From Chrysophaeum taylorii (lineage: Eukaryota; Sar; Pelagophyceae; Pelagomonadales; Pelagomonadaceae): 64,000 bases of DNA. Location of the stretch: contig JAQMWT010000526.1 of assembly GCA_029834535.1 (NCBI GenBank), positions 1-64,000 on the forward strand. The letters run 5' to 3'. A program made the translations under genes and the position numbers. This document shows positions 18,921 to 29,480 of this stretch, piece after piece. Positions within the stretch are counted from its first letter, which is position 1. Each line of letters opens with the position of its first letter. Below the pieces are notes generated by a model. That model was given only the letters and a program-made list of their open reading frames with translations, did no database searches and was not told the DNA's origin.

Positions 18921-20450
18921 ATGACAACCACCGAGGAAGACATGGAACTCGGCGCGGCGCTGTTGACCACCGAAAGCTCCTCAACTCCCTCAACCGCGTT
19001 GCTCGTGTTGTTCGGGGTTTCTGCTACGGTGTTCGGGAGTTCGGCGTGCGCGCTCGTCCACGGTCTCCGTGGCCTCGACGACGACGACTCATCGTGGTAT
19101 CGGCAGCAACTGGTTGTTATTGTGGCGGTGCACGCCGCTAGCTTCTTGGTCGGCGCCTTGAGCGGCGCTTTACTGTTGCCGCAAGTGCGGCGTGCCCTGA
19201 AGGGCGTTTCGGGCCGCGCGGAGGGCGTCGAGCACAGATGGGATACCGTCAAGTTCACGTTGACTGTGGTGGTCGCGTTCAGCCACATCGGCCTCGTGTT
19301 CGTCAAGTACGCGTGGTTTGAAGTTTACAACGTTTTCAAAGAATTCTGGCTGATGCAGACGTACTTTTTCATATCCGGATACCTCTCGACGCCCGAACCG
19401 ACGCGGAAGCGGTTCCAGGCGATCTGGCGAAGTCTCGTCGGAGCCTACGTTGTCAATCAAACACTTTATTTTTTATTTCTCAAGCTCATGTTTGCCTACG
19501 GATGGAAAAGCACAAGGCTCGACCATACAACGCTCTACGGCGAATACTACACGCGGTCGACGGAGAAGCACGAGAACTTCTTGATCGAGTTCTGGCACCC
19601 CCAAGGTCCACTGTGGTATCTCCCGAATCTCGTTTGCGCGCGGCTTATCGCCCCGTGGTGGATGGAGCTGCGACGGCCGCTGTTTTGGGCCGTGGTGTTG
19701 CAAGTACTAATCCTCTCGCTCAAGTCGACCGACTTCAACGACGGCCTGGCGTTTCTGTGCATCAATTCGTTGTTTTCGATGTGCTTGCCGTTCTATGTGC
19801 TCGGAATCATATCGCGGAGACACAACCGCGTCCTCAACGCCGTGTTTGACTGGCCTGGGACCTGGTGGGCGGCGTTCGCGTCGTTCTTTACTTTCCTCGG
19901 TTCGTGCTACGTCTCTATCGCGTTCCAGCTCGGCAAATCACGTTGGTTTTTCGGCGTCGAAGAGCAACTGTTTGATGATATCGAGACGTACAACGAGCCA
20001 CACCGCGTTTGGTTCAACGCCAACACGGGACGACTCACCTACGCGTTCCAGGAGGTCCTCTCGAACGCGAAAAACTCCGAGCTACACAAATACCTTACCT
20101 TTGCGTGGTATCTGGTAGTCGGCGGCAACGCTGTCCGAGTTGTCATGATGTTTTCCGCCGTTCGTCTCTTTTCGCGCGCGACCGCCGTCGTCCTTCCTCT
20201 CTTCGGCCACTTCGAAATTGACGTCACGGCCATGGGCAAACGCTCTATCTCGAACTATCTCATGCACTGGTACATCTACCTCATGTTCCAGATGACTTTT
20301 CTCGAAACCAACGAGCACTATGGCGCCTGGAAGGTCATTCTCCTCATCGCCCTTACCTTTTTCCAGTCCATGTTCTGGATGTCAAAGCCGGTATACAACG
20401 TCGTTCGCCCTATCTTTCTAGCCCCGTCAATGGACCGCCTCTTGTGGTGA
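18921..20450 (+). CDS. Acyltransferase-3 family membrane protein
   Basis: This 509-residue protein begins at an ATG and has about ten or more hydrophobic segments. It matches the acyltransferase-3 pattern (OafA/NolL/OpgC-like O-acyltransferases): 'RWDTVKFTLTVVVAFSHIG' holds the characteristic D...K...H region with the conserved His after the first membrane helix. 'YFFISGYLS' follows at the expected distance, and 'GPLWYLPNLVCARLI' corresponds to the family's 'xLWFL' segment. Such enzymes move acyl groups from acyl-CoA across a membrane onto sugars or other acceptors. Two N-terminal helices precede the core. The substrate is not predictable. The His is intact and the length is usual for the family. 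Confidence 0.8.
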   Translation: MTTTEEDMELGAALLTTESSSTPSTALLVLFGVSATVFGSSACALVHGLRGLDDDDSSWYRQQLVVIVAVHAASFLVGALSGALLLPQVRRALKGVSGRAEGVEHRWDTVKFTLTVVVAFSHIGLVFVKYAWFEVYNVFKEFWLMQTYFFISGYLSTPEPTRKRFQAIWRSLVGAYVVNQTLYFLFLKLMFAYGWKSTRLDHTTLYGEYYTRSTEKHENFLIEFWHPQGPLWYLPNLVCARLIAPWWMELRRPLFWAVVLQVLILSLKSTDFNDGLAFLCINSLFSMCLPFYVLGIISRRHNRVLNAVFDWPGTWWAAFASFFTFLGSCYVSIAFQLGKSRWFFGVEEQLFDDIETYNEPHRVWFNANTGRLTYAFQEVLSNAKNSELHKYLTFAWYLVVGGNAVRVVMMFSAVRLFSRATAVVLPLFGHFEIDVTAMGKRSISNYLMHWYIYLMFQMTFLETNEHYGAWKVILLIALTFFQSMFWMSKPVYNVVRPIFLAPSMDRLLW

Positions 20451-21799
20451 TAAAAGTTGTTGGTGTATAGTCGCGTCGCAGTAGTTTTAAGAGAAGCGAT
20501 GTTCCTTCGACGACATTAAGACGAAGCAGGATGTACGCCATCTAAAAGAACGTTGTGGCGCTTTTTTTGTCGCACGAAAACCAACCGACCGGCAAAACGC
20601 GGGGTAGGTACAAAGAAAAAAACACGCTGGTGTCCGGAATCCCGTCCCTGGCGTTTTTGTTCGTGGTTTTGATTGATTCTATGGCCCGAGCTCAAGAAGA
20701 AAATTAATTTATTTTATATAGGAGCTCATAACCAGGCTTCGATTATTATTATTATTAGCCTGGCTCGTGGTGAGAGACGACGGAGCGGCTGAAGTCCATA
20801 CTGCACGCTTACTGTGCTCACCAGCGGAGATTCAAGGGTCGCTATGTTTCAAGCAACGGCGACGACAATGAGGATCTTTCTTTGTGTTGGCGTTTGTCTG
20901 GTCGTGGCGGCGGTCGCGCGTCTACAAGAGTCGGAGCCGACTAGAGCGGCGTGTCGATAGGGGGAGATTAATAAGTTCGAGGTAGGGATCGAGGGCGCGC
21001 GTTCTTTGGAGAGCGGTCGGAACAGGCGTTGATGAAAGAACTATACTCGCGTTGGCGGGTTCGACATCGTTGGCAAAAAGAGTTCCGCGTGCGTTTATTC
21101 GTCGTTAAATCTAACTTCAGGCGCTGGTTGGAGTTCGGACGAGCGGCGGAGGACGAGCTGGCTCGTGGAAGGCAGAGCTTTCTTCACGATAGGGGGGGGG
21201 GGCGCCCGCAGGGCTCGTGACATTTCCCTGACACCACGAGCGGGTGTTGCTGGCGACGGCTTCCGATGCGTGATCGTCCATCCGCACAAGAACTCGCCTG
21301 AGACGGACGACGCCTTGACGATCGAGTCTCGTCGGTACTAAACCCGACGTTAGAGCTGTGTCGACGGCACCGAGGCCGTACGTGTCACTGGCACCCGCGC
21401 GCTGGTCGACGTCATTCTAGCACGGCACCGCAAGCCAAGGAGCAGGCCCGGGGGGCTCTGCGTCCGGCATCTTCTCGTCGTCGAGAACATCACGCTCTCC
21501 CTCATCGTCGCCTACACGATGCTGCGACGAGGGTCCGTCGGGTGCGGCATCGCTTTGGGTAATTTCCACGAACCAAATGATGTCCCGTCGCTTCTCGGTT
21601 GCTTTTCTTCGGCTGCCCGTAGTATCTCCCCAGCACGTGCTTGTCGCTTTCAATCTGTGCCTTCGTAGGACGCCTTCGCGCCGCCAAATCCTGACCGCGA
21701 GGCATGGTCACCGTGTCATCGGAGTGCACCGACCATCCCCCGCACTAAGTCTTTCTGAGTCATTTATTACATCTCGCGCTTACGTGGTTGTACGTGGCT
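20451..21799. other. Gene-poor interval with microsatellite and faint coding remnants
   Basis: After the acyltransferase stop there is AT-richer sequence with an (ATT)n run near 20740-20757, then nothing recognisable to ~21400. Between about 21420 and 21729 two overlapping minus-strand frames read like protein ('RRPTKAQIESDKHVLGRYYG' in one, 'DIIWFVEITQSDAAPDG' in the other), which could be one frameshifted remnant. No family is recognised. Confidence 0.4.
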
Positions 21800-22195
21800 G
21801 AATTAACTAACTTCAGACCTCTCCCGAGCATGGGAGCCAGGCCGGACAGGCAGGAGCCGATCCGGAATCACAGAGGAAAATCACGCAGTTGGGGCAGAGG
21901 CGAGGGACGAGGACTCGTTGATGACGGACCGCCACTGCGCGCGGTCTTGTGCGAAGTCGTGCAAAAGCGTCGCAGGCCGCAAACGTGTTGGTCCACGAAC
22001 AATCGATGTGTCCGTCGCGTTCTGCCCAACCGAGCGAACCCCATCCCAGCGCGGACTTTCCGGGTGCTAACCGGCCAGCCCGGGAGGCGAGCAGGCACCG
22101 TCTCACTCCGGGACGGCCGGGGCCGCCGCAGGGAGCAAGCGTGTTAGGCGCCGTCCTCCATCGCAACCAACGGTTTGCGATCTCAGGGTTAGGAA
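21800..22195 (-). mobile_element. LINE-derived element with last residues of the RT protein (type B)
   Basis: On the minus strand this copy shares its 5' body ('gatggaggacggcgcc' and the 'gcctcccgggctggccggtt' block) with the type A elements, in diverged form. It then has a short coding stretch, 'HDFAQDRAQWRSVINE', that ends at a TGA (21883-21881). The same peptide ending (HDLAQDRAQWRSAIHA) closes the LINE reading frame at 46737. The shared 3' untranslated segment and a short TTAG tail follow. It is therefore a chimera or internal-deletion form of the LINE. Confidence 0.72.
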
Positions 22196-22388
22196 GAGAA
22201 AAAATAGGTGGCTGAATTGATGAGATGAATTGAATGGAGGACACGAGATGGACCACATCCAGAGCGCTCGGAATTGAATGACTCTGGAGCTCGACTGATG
22301 ACTGCCTATTTCGCGTCGTCGCCCTCTACTGTATAGTACGAGTAGTAGTTGTCGGTCGAAGAGGCGGCAGCGGAATGACCACCACAAT

Positions 22389-24801
22389 TCAATCCAGGTC
22401 TAGCATGCCGGCGTGGCGATCGGTTGCTGGCCGCGGAGGTTCTGGCGGCCGAGGAGTCGCATGAATGAGGTGCGCGAAATCGGCTGTCTGGTCTTCCGGT
22501 CGGAAGATGAGGAGGTCGAGGTTGTCGGGGAGCGCGACGAGATTCGACGACAAATCGTCCTCCACGAAGCCTGCCTGCGCGGCGTCGTCGCCAACGACGA
22601 ACGCGACGTCGGCGTCGTCGAGAATGAGAAGGAATGCCGTCTTAGAGAGCACGGACTTGATGTCGGTAAAGACGACGTGCCAGTCCGGGTGTACGTAGTC
22701 GCGCGCATCAGCGAAGAGGACGACGTCGAAGAGACACCCCGAGGCGAGCGCGGAAAGGGGCGCGCGCGAAGCGTCGGCGGCGAGAATCGCGTGGCCTTGG
22801 TTCGCCAGCACGTCGCGGGCGGGGGCGCAGGGCTCCAGGACGGTCGAGCCGGGCACTATCCCGGCGAGACGGCCGATTTCGAGGACGGCGCACGTCTTGT
22901 TTTTGTTGCGGATGACGTCGAGGCGGGGCAAAAAATTTTGGAGTGACATCACCTTGGCCTCGACGTCGACGAAAGAAAACGCCGGGTCGCGGCTCTTGTT
23001 CACGAGGGTGTCGTAGTGCGTTGTCGCGAGTTCTTCGTCGCACGCGATCTCGCTCGTCAAATGTAAGAGGACGTCGTGGTTGCCGCGACGCTGGTCGATC
23101 GCAGCGGCGAGGCGGGAAATGCTGTCTTCGAAGGACAAAAGACGCCGTAAGCAACGCGACAACGCACGACGCAGGGACGAATTGGGCTGCGACGAGCGGT
23201 ATGTCGGGACGAGCCCGTTTTCGAAAAACCGCAGATCCACCATCAAGCATCGGTGCCCCTTGGCGAGGAATCGAGCGAGCGCCGTCGCGACCGCCTCGGC
23301 GTTCTCTTCGAACATGGCCTCGAGGCTCTCGAGGGCTCGACGGTCGTCGAGGTCGTCGGCGTCCAAGGCGCCGACCGACGCGCAGCGCGCAACAAGTGCC
23401 GCCGCGTCGCGCACCGCCGCCTTGTCCGCGGAGAAGAGCTTTCTCACGCACGTCGGCAGCGGGGCGTCGGGGGTCGGCGAGTCCAACCCCAAGAGCGGCC
23501 GGTGCGCGCCGAGTCGAGCGAGCGCCTCGTCGTCTCGAGCCGTCGAGAGCAATCGTAGCGCCTGGCGGGCTATTGCTGGAGGGGCGTGCAGGAGGGGCGT
23601 CACGACTTGGAGCCTGTTGTCTGGGACCTTGGAAACTAAAACGAGCGCCGCCGCGGCGCGCGCGATCGAGGTCTCGTCGAGGCGATCGGTCTTGTAGTAC
23701 GCGATGTTCTTCGTCGCGCCCACCGAGTAGGTCGCGAGCTCGCCGGGCTTGGAGACGATGCTTTGCACCAAGTCGAGCGCGCCCGGTTCGTCGGTCGCCC
23801 GCTGTGCGAGTGCAACGCCCGCGAGAGCGATCTTCTCGTCGGGCGACGACAGCAGCGGGACGATCGGGCACCCGGCGCAACGTCGCGTCGCGAGCACGCG
23901 GCACGCGACGCGCTGCATGCTGGTCCACTCCGCGCGCGTGAAGCGACAGGTATCTGGCCGCAGCTTCAACTGCTTGGGGGTCGACATCGCGACCGTCGCG
24001 AGCCTCGCCTCGTCGCCCACCGGGACCTTGGCTCGCTCGTCGAGCAGGTGGACGGCGTGGTACACCGCGCGGGCGTCGTCGCCGCCGAGAGCGGCGCGGA
24101 CGCGGGTCGCGACCTCCTTCAACACCGCCGCCGCCGCCGTCGTCGCGAGCAGCTTGTCATCGAGCAGCCTCCGCACGACAACAAAGGCCTCAACTTCGTC
24201 CCTCGCGAGAAAGAGCCCGAGCGCTCGCCTCGCCCGCAGCAAGCGGCGCACCGGCTCCGACACGTTTGTCCGGTCGCTCGGGAGAACGAGCTCGCTCCGA
24301 AACTCGCCTCGACCCAAGAGCTCGAGGCATCGCTGCGCGTCGCGAAGCTCCTGGGTTTTGTCGGCACTCGCGAGCGTCTTGACTTCGCGCAACGCCTCCT
24401 CGAGTTCGGGTTTCGACGCGTCGGATGCCACCTCGAGCGCCGCGGCGTACGCGTCCGCCGCCACTTTCAGCATTCCGAGATGCCGCGCCGCGCGCGCCCG
24501 CCGAGCGTGGCACTTTTCGAGTAGACTCCGTTCGGTCGCCTTGGCAATCGCGCTCTCGGCATCGCTCAAAGCGCCTTCGGCGTCGCCCAATCGCAGGCGG
24601 CACTCGGCGCGGTTCGCGTGCAGCGCCGCGACGTGCGCGTCGTTACCCTCCTCCTCCGACACGCGGAGGCCTTCCGCGTACGCCGCGATCGCCTGCTCGA
24701 ACTGCTTGCGCTTGAAGCACACGTTACCGCTCGTCTTCTTGTCGGCTATCGCATCGGCGACCGTCGTCCACCGAGCGACGTATGGTACTCTTCTTTCGTA
24801 A

Positions 24802-24832
<31 letters not shown>

Positions 24833-25304
24833 AGGTGATCCAGCCCTCGCCCGGAGCGCTGAGCGAGTCGGTCTGCACGCCGTACAGAACCTTTTTTTGC
24901 TCGAGGATGCCTAACACCCAGCCGTATTGAAGCTCGCCCTCGCTGGTGGGCAAGAGCTCCCTCGAGAGGCTGAAGCGACCGTGCCTGTAGACGGGTGCCT
25001 CGTTACGCCGCTCCCCGGATCGCTCGTACACGCCGCTCGCGTCGCCGGCCTCGACGATCTCGTAGCTCCACAGGCATTCGTTCGGCCGCGCAGCATGCAG
25101 AGCGCGCCGCTCTTCGACCTTTGCCTCTTCGCGCTTGCGTGCCTCATTCTCGACATTCTTGATGACAGCGTCGACGGACTTGGGGTCGGCATTGGGCGGC
25201 ATGTACACTTGGTCGATACTACCCTCCGCGCTGCGCAGCCGGTCCACCATGATATTCGGCCCGAGCACGCGCCGCTCCTCGAGCTCCATACCAGCCAGAG
25301 CCAT
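22389..25304 (-). CDS. TPR-repeat protein with alpha-solenoid and degenerate methyltransferase-like end
   Basis: Starting at the ATG of 'MALAGMELEERR' gives 971 residues; the frame is open 19 codons further, but that part contains GT and a 'ttagcacag' 3' splice-site-like string directly before this ATG, so a 5'-UTR intron is possible. Residues ~185-290 hold three TPR motifs of the co-chaperone type ('GNVCFKRKQFEQAIAAYAEG', 'ALHANRAECRLRLGD'). Residues ~330-750 look like an all-helical HEAT/ARM-type solenoid, rich in Ala/Arg/Leu. The C-terminal ~150 residues ('VLEPCAPARDVLANQGHAIL', then 'LFDVVLFADARDYV') resemble a Rossmann methyltransferase that has lost its glycine-rich loop. The TPR plus solenoid plan recalls UNC-45-like chaperones, but orthology is not claimed. 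Confidence 0.72.
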
Positions 25305-25619
25305 CTGTGCTAAGCTGCGGATTTTTCGGAATGAATGATTGTCCCGAAAACGATCGGGCACTCACCACTCGTGCTTACCACCAGAGACGGAGAAGAGAGC
25401 TTATTAAAACTAGGCCCTAGCTTCTTCCACTGTTGTCAAAACCATTCGTCGACGTGCAAGAGCCGTTCGATCTTCTGCTGGGCGTGGGCGATGGCGTGAG
25501 CCGATGGGAATTTATGTGCACGTCAGGGATCAGCCTACCGACGCTCCCGACGCGGCGGATCCGCCGGGGAAGCGCCGGGGAAGCGCTTGAAAGCCGCCAG
25601 GCGCGAGAGACGCACAGAT

Positions 25620-28245
25620 CTGGTTGATGGAGAGTGCATCTGTCGTTGCCAATCTTGAGCGACGTTTGGGAGAGCCGCTCGACCTAGGGCGCATCATGAA
25701 CATCACGGGACTCGACGGCAGCATCGACTTTTATGCTTACTCTCCCTATTGTAGGCGAGACATCGTGCCCGCGATTCGTATGGGTGGCTGGTGCAAGCTA
25801 TCCTCCTCGCATTTGCTGACCAAGCATCTCAAGACGAGGACTCGGCCGGACATTTAGGTGTGCGTCGCTCAAGATTATTCGAGCGGTCAAAGAGTGGACG
25901 AGAGGTTGGGGGTGGTTCAGAAGATGAGTTATGACCCCAGGACTGGGACTGTGACGCTAGCCTTGAAGTACGTTGGCGATAAGACGGTGGTCAATGTTGG
26001 CCTTGCCGCCGTTCGCAAGAGCGCAGACAAGGAAAACAATGGTCCCTTGGCACGTATAGAGGCGCGTTGCCGCGGAGCCGCTCGCGATGACTGCTTCAAC
26101 CTCGACCAACCAACGCGCCCAGCCCGTTCTCGTCATCACTTCGGAAGCAGTTATCACAGAAGGACAAGATCACCAACAGTGTCAAGGTGGCCAATAGTCG
26201 CAGCAGCGACGCGCTGTCGTTGCCGAGCAAGAGACGGAGATGTCCCACGTCGACACCTTCGCGGCCGAGGAAACCTTGGCTACGGAGATTGAGGCGTGGA
26301 TGTCCGCCGTGAGGAAGCACAAGGATGAGGTCCAGGATGCCACACGTCAGGAGAAGTGACTCCGGGTTTTGATCGAGCGTCACGATGCCACGAGGGAGAA
26401 GTAGCTCGAGCGCGACGTGGCGAAACTGCAAAGCGCGATAGAGCGGCTCCGAGCGCGCGTTGAGGAGCTCGAGGAGGAGCGTGCAGCAGTCTAACCTCTT
26501 CATCACCCTCACCGCAAATGAGGTCATTGGCACCTTACTAGGCCGGGGCGTCATCCAAAACAAGCTCATTATACCCTTCCGCTTCTTCGCCACTTCTCAC
26601 GACCTCGGCGACTGGTCCATCCTCGAAATGGCTCGAATCAACGAACGTGCGCGTACGTTTTTCGAGACTTGCCCAAACGGCCCACAGATTGTGTTGACAG
26701 CGGAGTGAGAGTCGTGCGACGTGTCCGTGGAAGCCCACACCAAGTTTCTCGCGCGGCGTGCGGCGTCGATAAGACTGTCGGTCGACGGTCTGACGAAGAT
26801 CTCCGACGTCGTGGCCATGAGTGCGTGGCTCTACGATGTTCGATGTGGCGTGGACGAGAATCCGAAAACCAAGACCATTCTCCTCCAGGTGACATAAGCC
26901 TGGGGCCTGGGCTGCATCCACACTTTTGAGAACGGCCAGGCCGTGCGCTACGTCGACGACGGCGACCTCGCTGCGGCCGACAAGACACACGAGCTCGCGC
27001 CACGTCACGAATTGGGTAGAGGGCGAGTTCAGCTCCCTCAATCACTACGCCGGGATGTTCTCCAACATTATGTCGAAAAAGTGTCCGGCGTCGTCTCGTG
27101 TCAGCTCGACAGCGTCTTCGGTCGCGGCGCCGATACTTATGCCGTGAAGCGTCAGGAGAGTGTCTCCGACCCGAGGGTAGTGACACTCTCCGACCCGAGG
27201 CCAGTAACACGACCGCGAAGAACCGAGCGGGTTTTGACGATATCGGCGGGGATGTCGGACCGGCCGTCATCGAGGCAGCTCGTCTCGGCCGCACGGAATA
27301 CATGGATGAGGCCGATGCGCGTCGGAAAGCCACCATCGAGCACCACGAGGCTTGACACGCGAAGGCCGTCGAAAAGGTGCTCGAGCGGCAGATCGCCGAC
27401 TGCGCCAAGGCTAGCGATGCCGCACAAGTCGAACCTCTCGTCGACGAGGCCGGGCTCGCGCCGGGCAACTAGACGAAGACCTCGACCGTCAACACTCGCC
27501 CCAACGTCGCCCATGAGCAGCTGCCCAGTTCAGCGGTGTGGATGACTGAGCTCAAGCCGAAAATCTTCGAATGGTACAGCATTGGCACGGGCATGGAAGA
27601 CCTCAAGCCTGAGTCCTACACATTCATGCAGGACGCGACTATCGACAAGGCCGGCGCCGCCGAGAACGTGGACTTTTTGACCAGGGACCTGAAGCACATT
27701 TATGACGTCATTAAGTCGGGGCACCGCGAGCTTTTGACCGAGGCGTTTGTGTCGGGGACGCAGGCGGTAACTGCCAATCCTGGGTACCGCGACGGCGCAG
27801 CGCCTCGACCTCGAGTCTCGGCGGCTCGTGAGCGACGAGCTCGAGTGCCGCGCCGAGGAGCGACGCGCGTCGAAGAAACGGAGGCAACGACCGAATCGTC
27901 GCTCACAACATCCAACGATCGATGACGCTTTGGTTGCTACGCTGTTCGAGGTGCTCTAGGCGTTGGCTGCCCAGCCAAGCGCCCCGGCGTCATTGATCTC
28001 GACGGTGAATTCCAAAGACGGTCGCCGGATTCAAGATGGGGCTGGGCCGAGTATTTTGTCAAGTACTATGACGGCTTCGCTGGATGCCTTAAGGTGAATC
28101 GTCTAATGTTCTTCATCGGTACCAAGCCCGGCTCCTGGCGCTTTGAGTAGGCGGAAGATGAATACGACGATAAGGACAACGAGGACGACGAGAGTGAGGA
28201 GAACAACGGGAAGAAGGACGAGGGAGTCGCGGGTTTATGAATGAA
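25620..28245 (+). pseudogene. Long decayed coding region, unknown family
   Basis: Plus-strand segments read like one protein broken by stops and frameshifts. 25624-26080 gives 'GQRVDERLGVVQKMSYD' after an in-frame TAG at 25855. A coiled coil near 26235-26490 ('LERDVAKLQSAIERLRARVE') has TGA and TAG stops. 26700-26940 gives 'EAHTKFLARRAASIRLSVDG' with a TGA. 27200-27780 gives 'EWYSIGTGMEDLKPESYTF' with two stops. After a frameshift, 27790-27957 gives 'QRLDLESRRLVSDELECRAE', and 27960-28245 gives 'WAEYFVKYYDGFAGCLKVN' with an acidic end. All pieces are collinear. It may be a dead large gene or an old transposon; no diagnostic transposase or polymerase motif was seen. Confidence 0.5.
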
Positions 28246-28814
28246 TGGGTGGATGAATGATGACGCTGCTTGACGAGACAGCGAGCGCAGATGTCCCGCG
28301 CACCTGTCTCACCAGTCAAATTGGTCTAAGTTCGACGCAAGTGACGTTACATTGACTCCTGTAAACCCGGATGTGCATACCACTCCTCTTGACCCATGTG
28401 CCCCCTTTTTCATTTCTCTATGTGACAGACAACTCTGACCTACACGAGAGCCATGCTAGGTAAGTCCCTAGCGAACTCTACAAATTCGGCTGCTACGGAG
28501 ATCGTTCCAAGGCAGGGCGTGGCCATTTAGACCGGGTGTATTTGAGGGTTCTTCAGAATCCGGGCCAGTCCTTGGGGATTTTCGGCCCCGGCGCGCGGCC
28601 CCCACGTTTCTTATCCGACCCTATTACTACGACAGATTGCCGCCAATTAGCAAGGCCCTTGCCAAGGGGATTAAAAATTTGTTACCCTTTTCTCTTCGAC
28701 TACAGTGTACACCGCGGCTCGGCGACAACCCCGACTAAGCCCCGAGATACCTCCGCCTTTTCCAGGCATCCCTCACATCTCCACACAATGCCCCTACCCC
28801 CTGGCTCCACGTAC

Positions 28815-29075
28815 TTAATGCCTTCCAAGCACCCTAGTTCTCCTTTCCGCTCGACGCTCGGACCCCCGCCAATCCAAGCTGCTTTTATCAGAGCACGCCC
28901 CGCCCCTAAACCTTTGAGTTAGGCTAGTGCCTTGCCGCCCCCCCTATAATCAGCTTACACCCACTCGTGCGTGCACACATTCGCCCCACTCTCCTTTCAG
29001 CTCGACGCTCTCACCCCCACCAATCTAAGCTGCTTTGATCAGTGCACGTTCGTTAACCTTTGAGTTTACTCCTGC
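28815..29075 (-). repeat. Two tandem copies of a dispersed ~100-bp repeat
   Basis: Two adjacent units (about 28815-28920 and 28970-29075) contain, on the minus strand, 'aactcaaaggtt', then 'aagcagctt(a/g)gattgg' and 'gggggt(g/c)', ending 'cgagc'. The same unit occurs on the plus strand at 39640-39760 and 48000-48110, inside the two helicase-minisatellite blocks. Confidence 0.6.
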
Positions 29076-29082
29076 GATCGCT

Positions 29083-29256
29083 AACCGTTGGTTGCGGTAG
29101 AGGACGGCGCCTAACACGCTTGCTCCCTGCGGCGGCCCCGGCCGTCCCGGAGTGAGACGGTGCCTGCTCGCCTTTTTCCTCTGTGATTCCGGATCGGCTC
29201 CTGCCTGTCCGGCCTGGCTCCCATGCTCGGGAGAGGTCTGAAGTTAGTTAGTCTTA
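29083..29256 (+). mobile_element. Short type B LINE/SINE element with internal deletion
   Basis: The sequence matches the element at 21800-22195 (opposite strand) at both ends, including 'cctaacacgcttgctccctg' and the 3' segment with 'gttagttag'. The central ~190 bp, which in the other copy includes the LINE-coding stretch, is missing; the join is near 29172. A TTAG tail of about two units follows. Confidence 0.72.
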
Positions 29257-29345
29257 ACTACTAATCGACAGATGTTTGTCTGTCTGTCTGTTTGTTTACT
29301 CCTAAACCTTTGAGTTCGCTCATAAACCCCTGAACCGAAAACCCC
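29250..29345 (+). repeat. (TCTG)n-linked repeat, copy 1
   Basis: The string 'cttaactactaatcgacaga' followed by 'tgtttgtctgtctgtctg' recurs at 38558 and, with small changes, at 46416. Here the TCTG run is short and is followed by 'gtttactcctaaaccttt', which recurs near 48229. Confidence 0.55.
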
Positions 29346-29480
29346 CCAATCCCCTGAATGTCCCCTGCGCCCCAGTCGCCCCTTGCAGCACCCCTTTTTA
29401 AATTCCCCTCCGAAGCGAGCTCGAGACGAAGGTGCTGGTCGCTGTCGGCGTGGTCATCTATTTGTGAGTGAGCCGGATCG

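Noticed and set aside
18190-18924. 244-codon plus-strand frame before the acyltransferase
   Set aside because: The translation is low-complexity Ser/Arg/Pro with no domain, and its end overlaps the start of a real gene.
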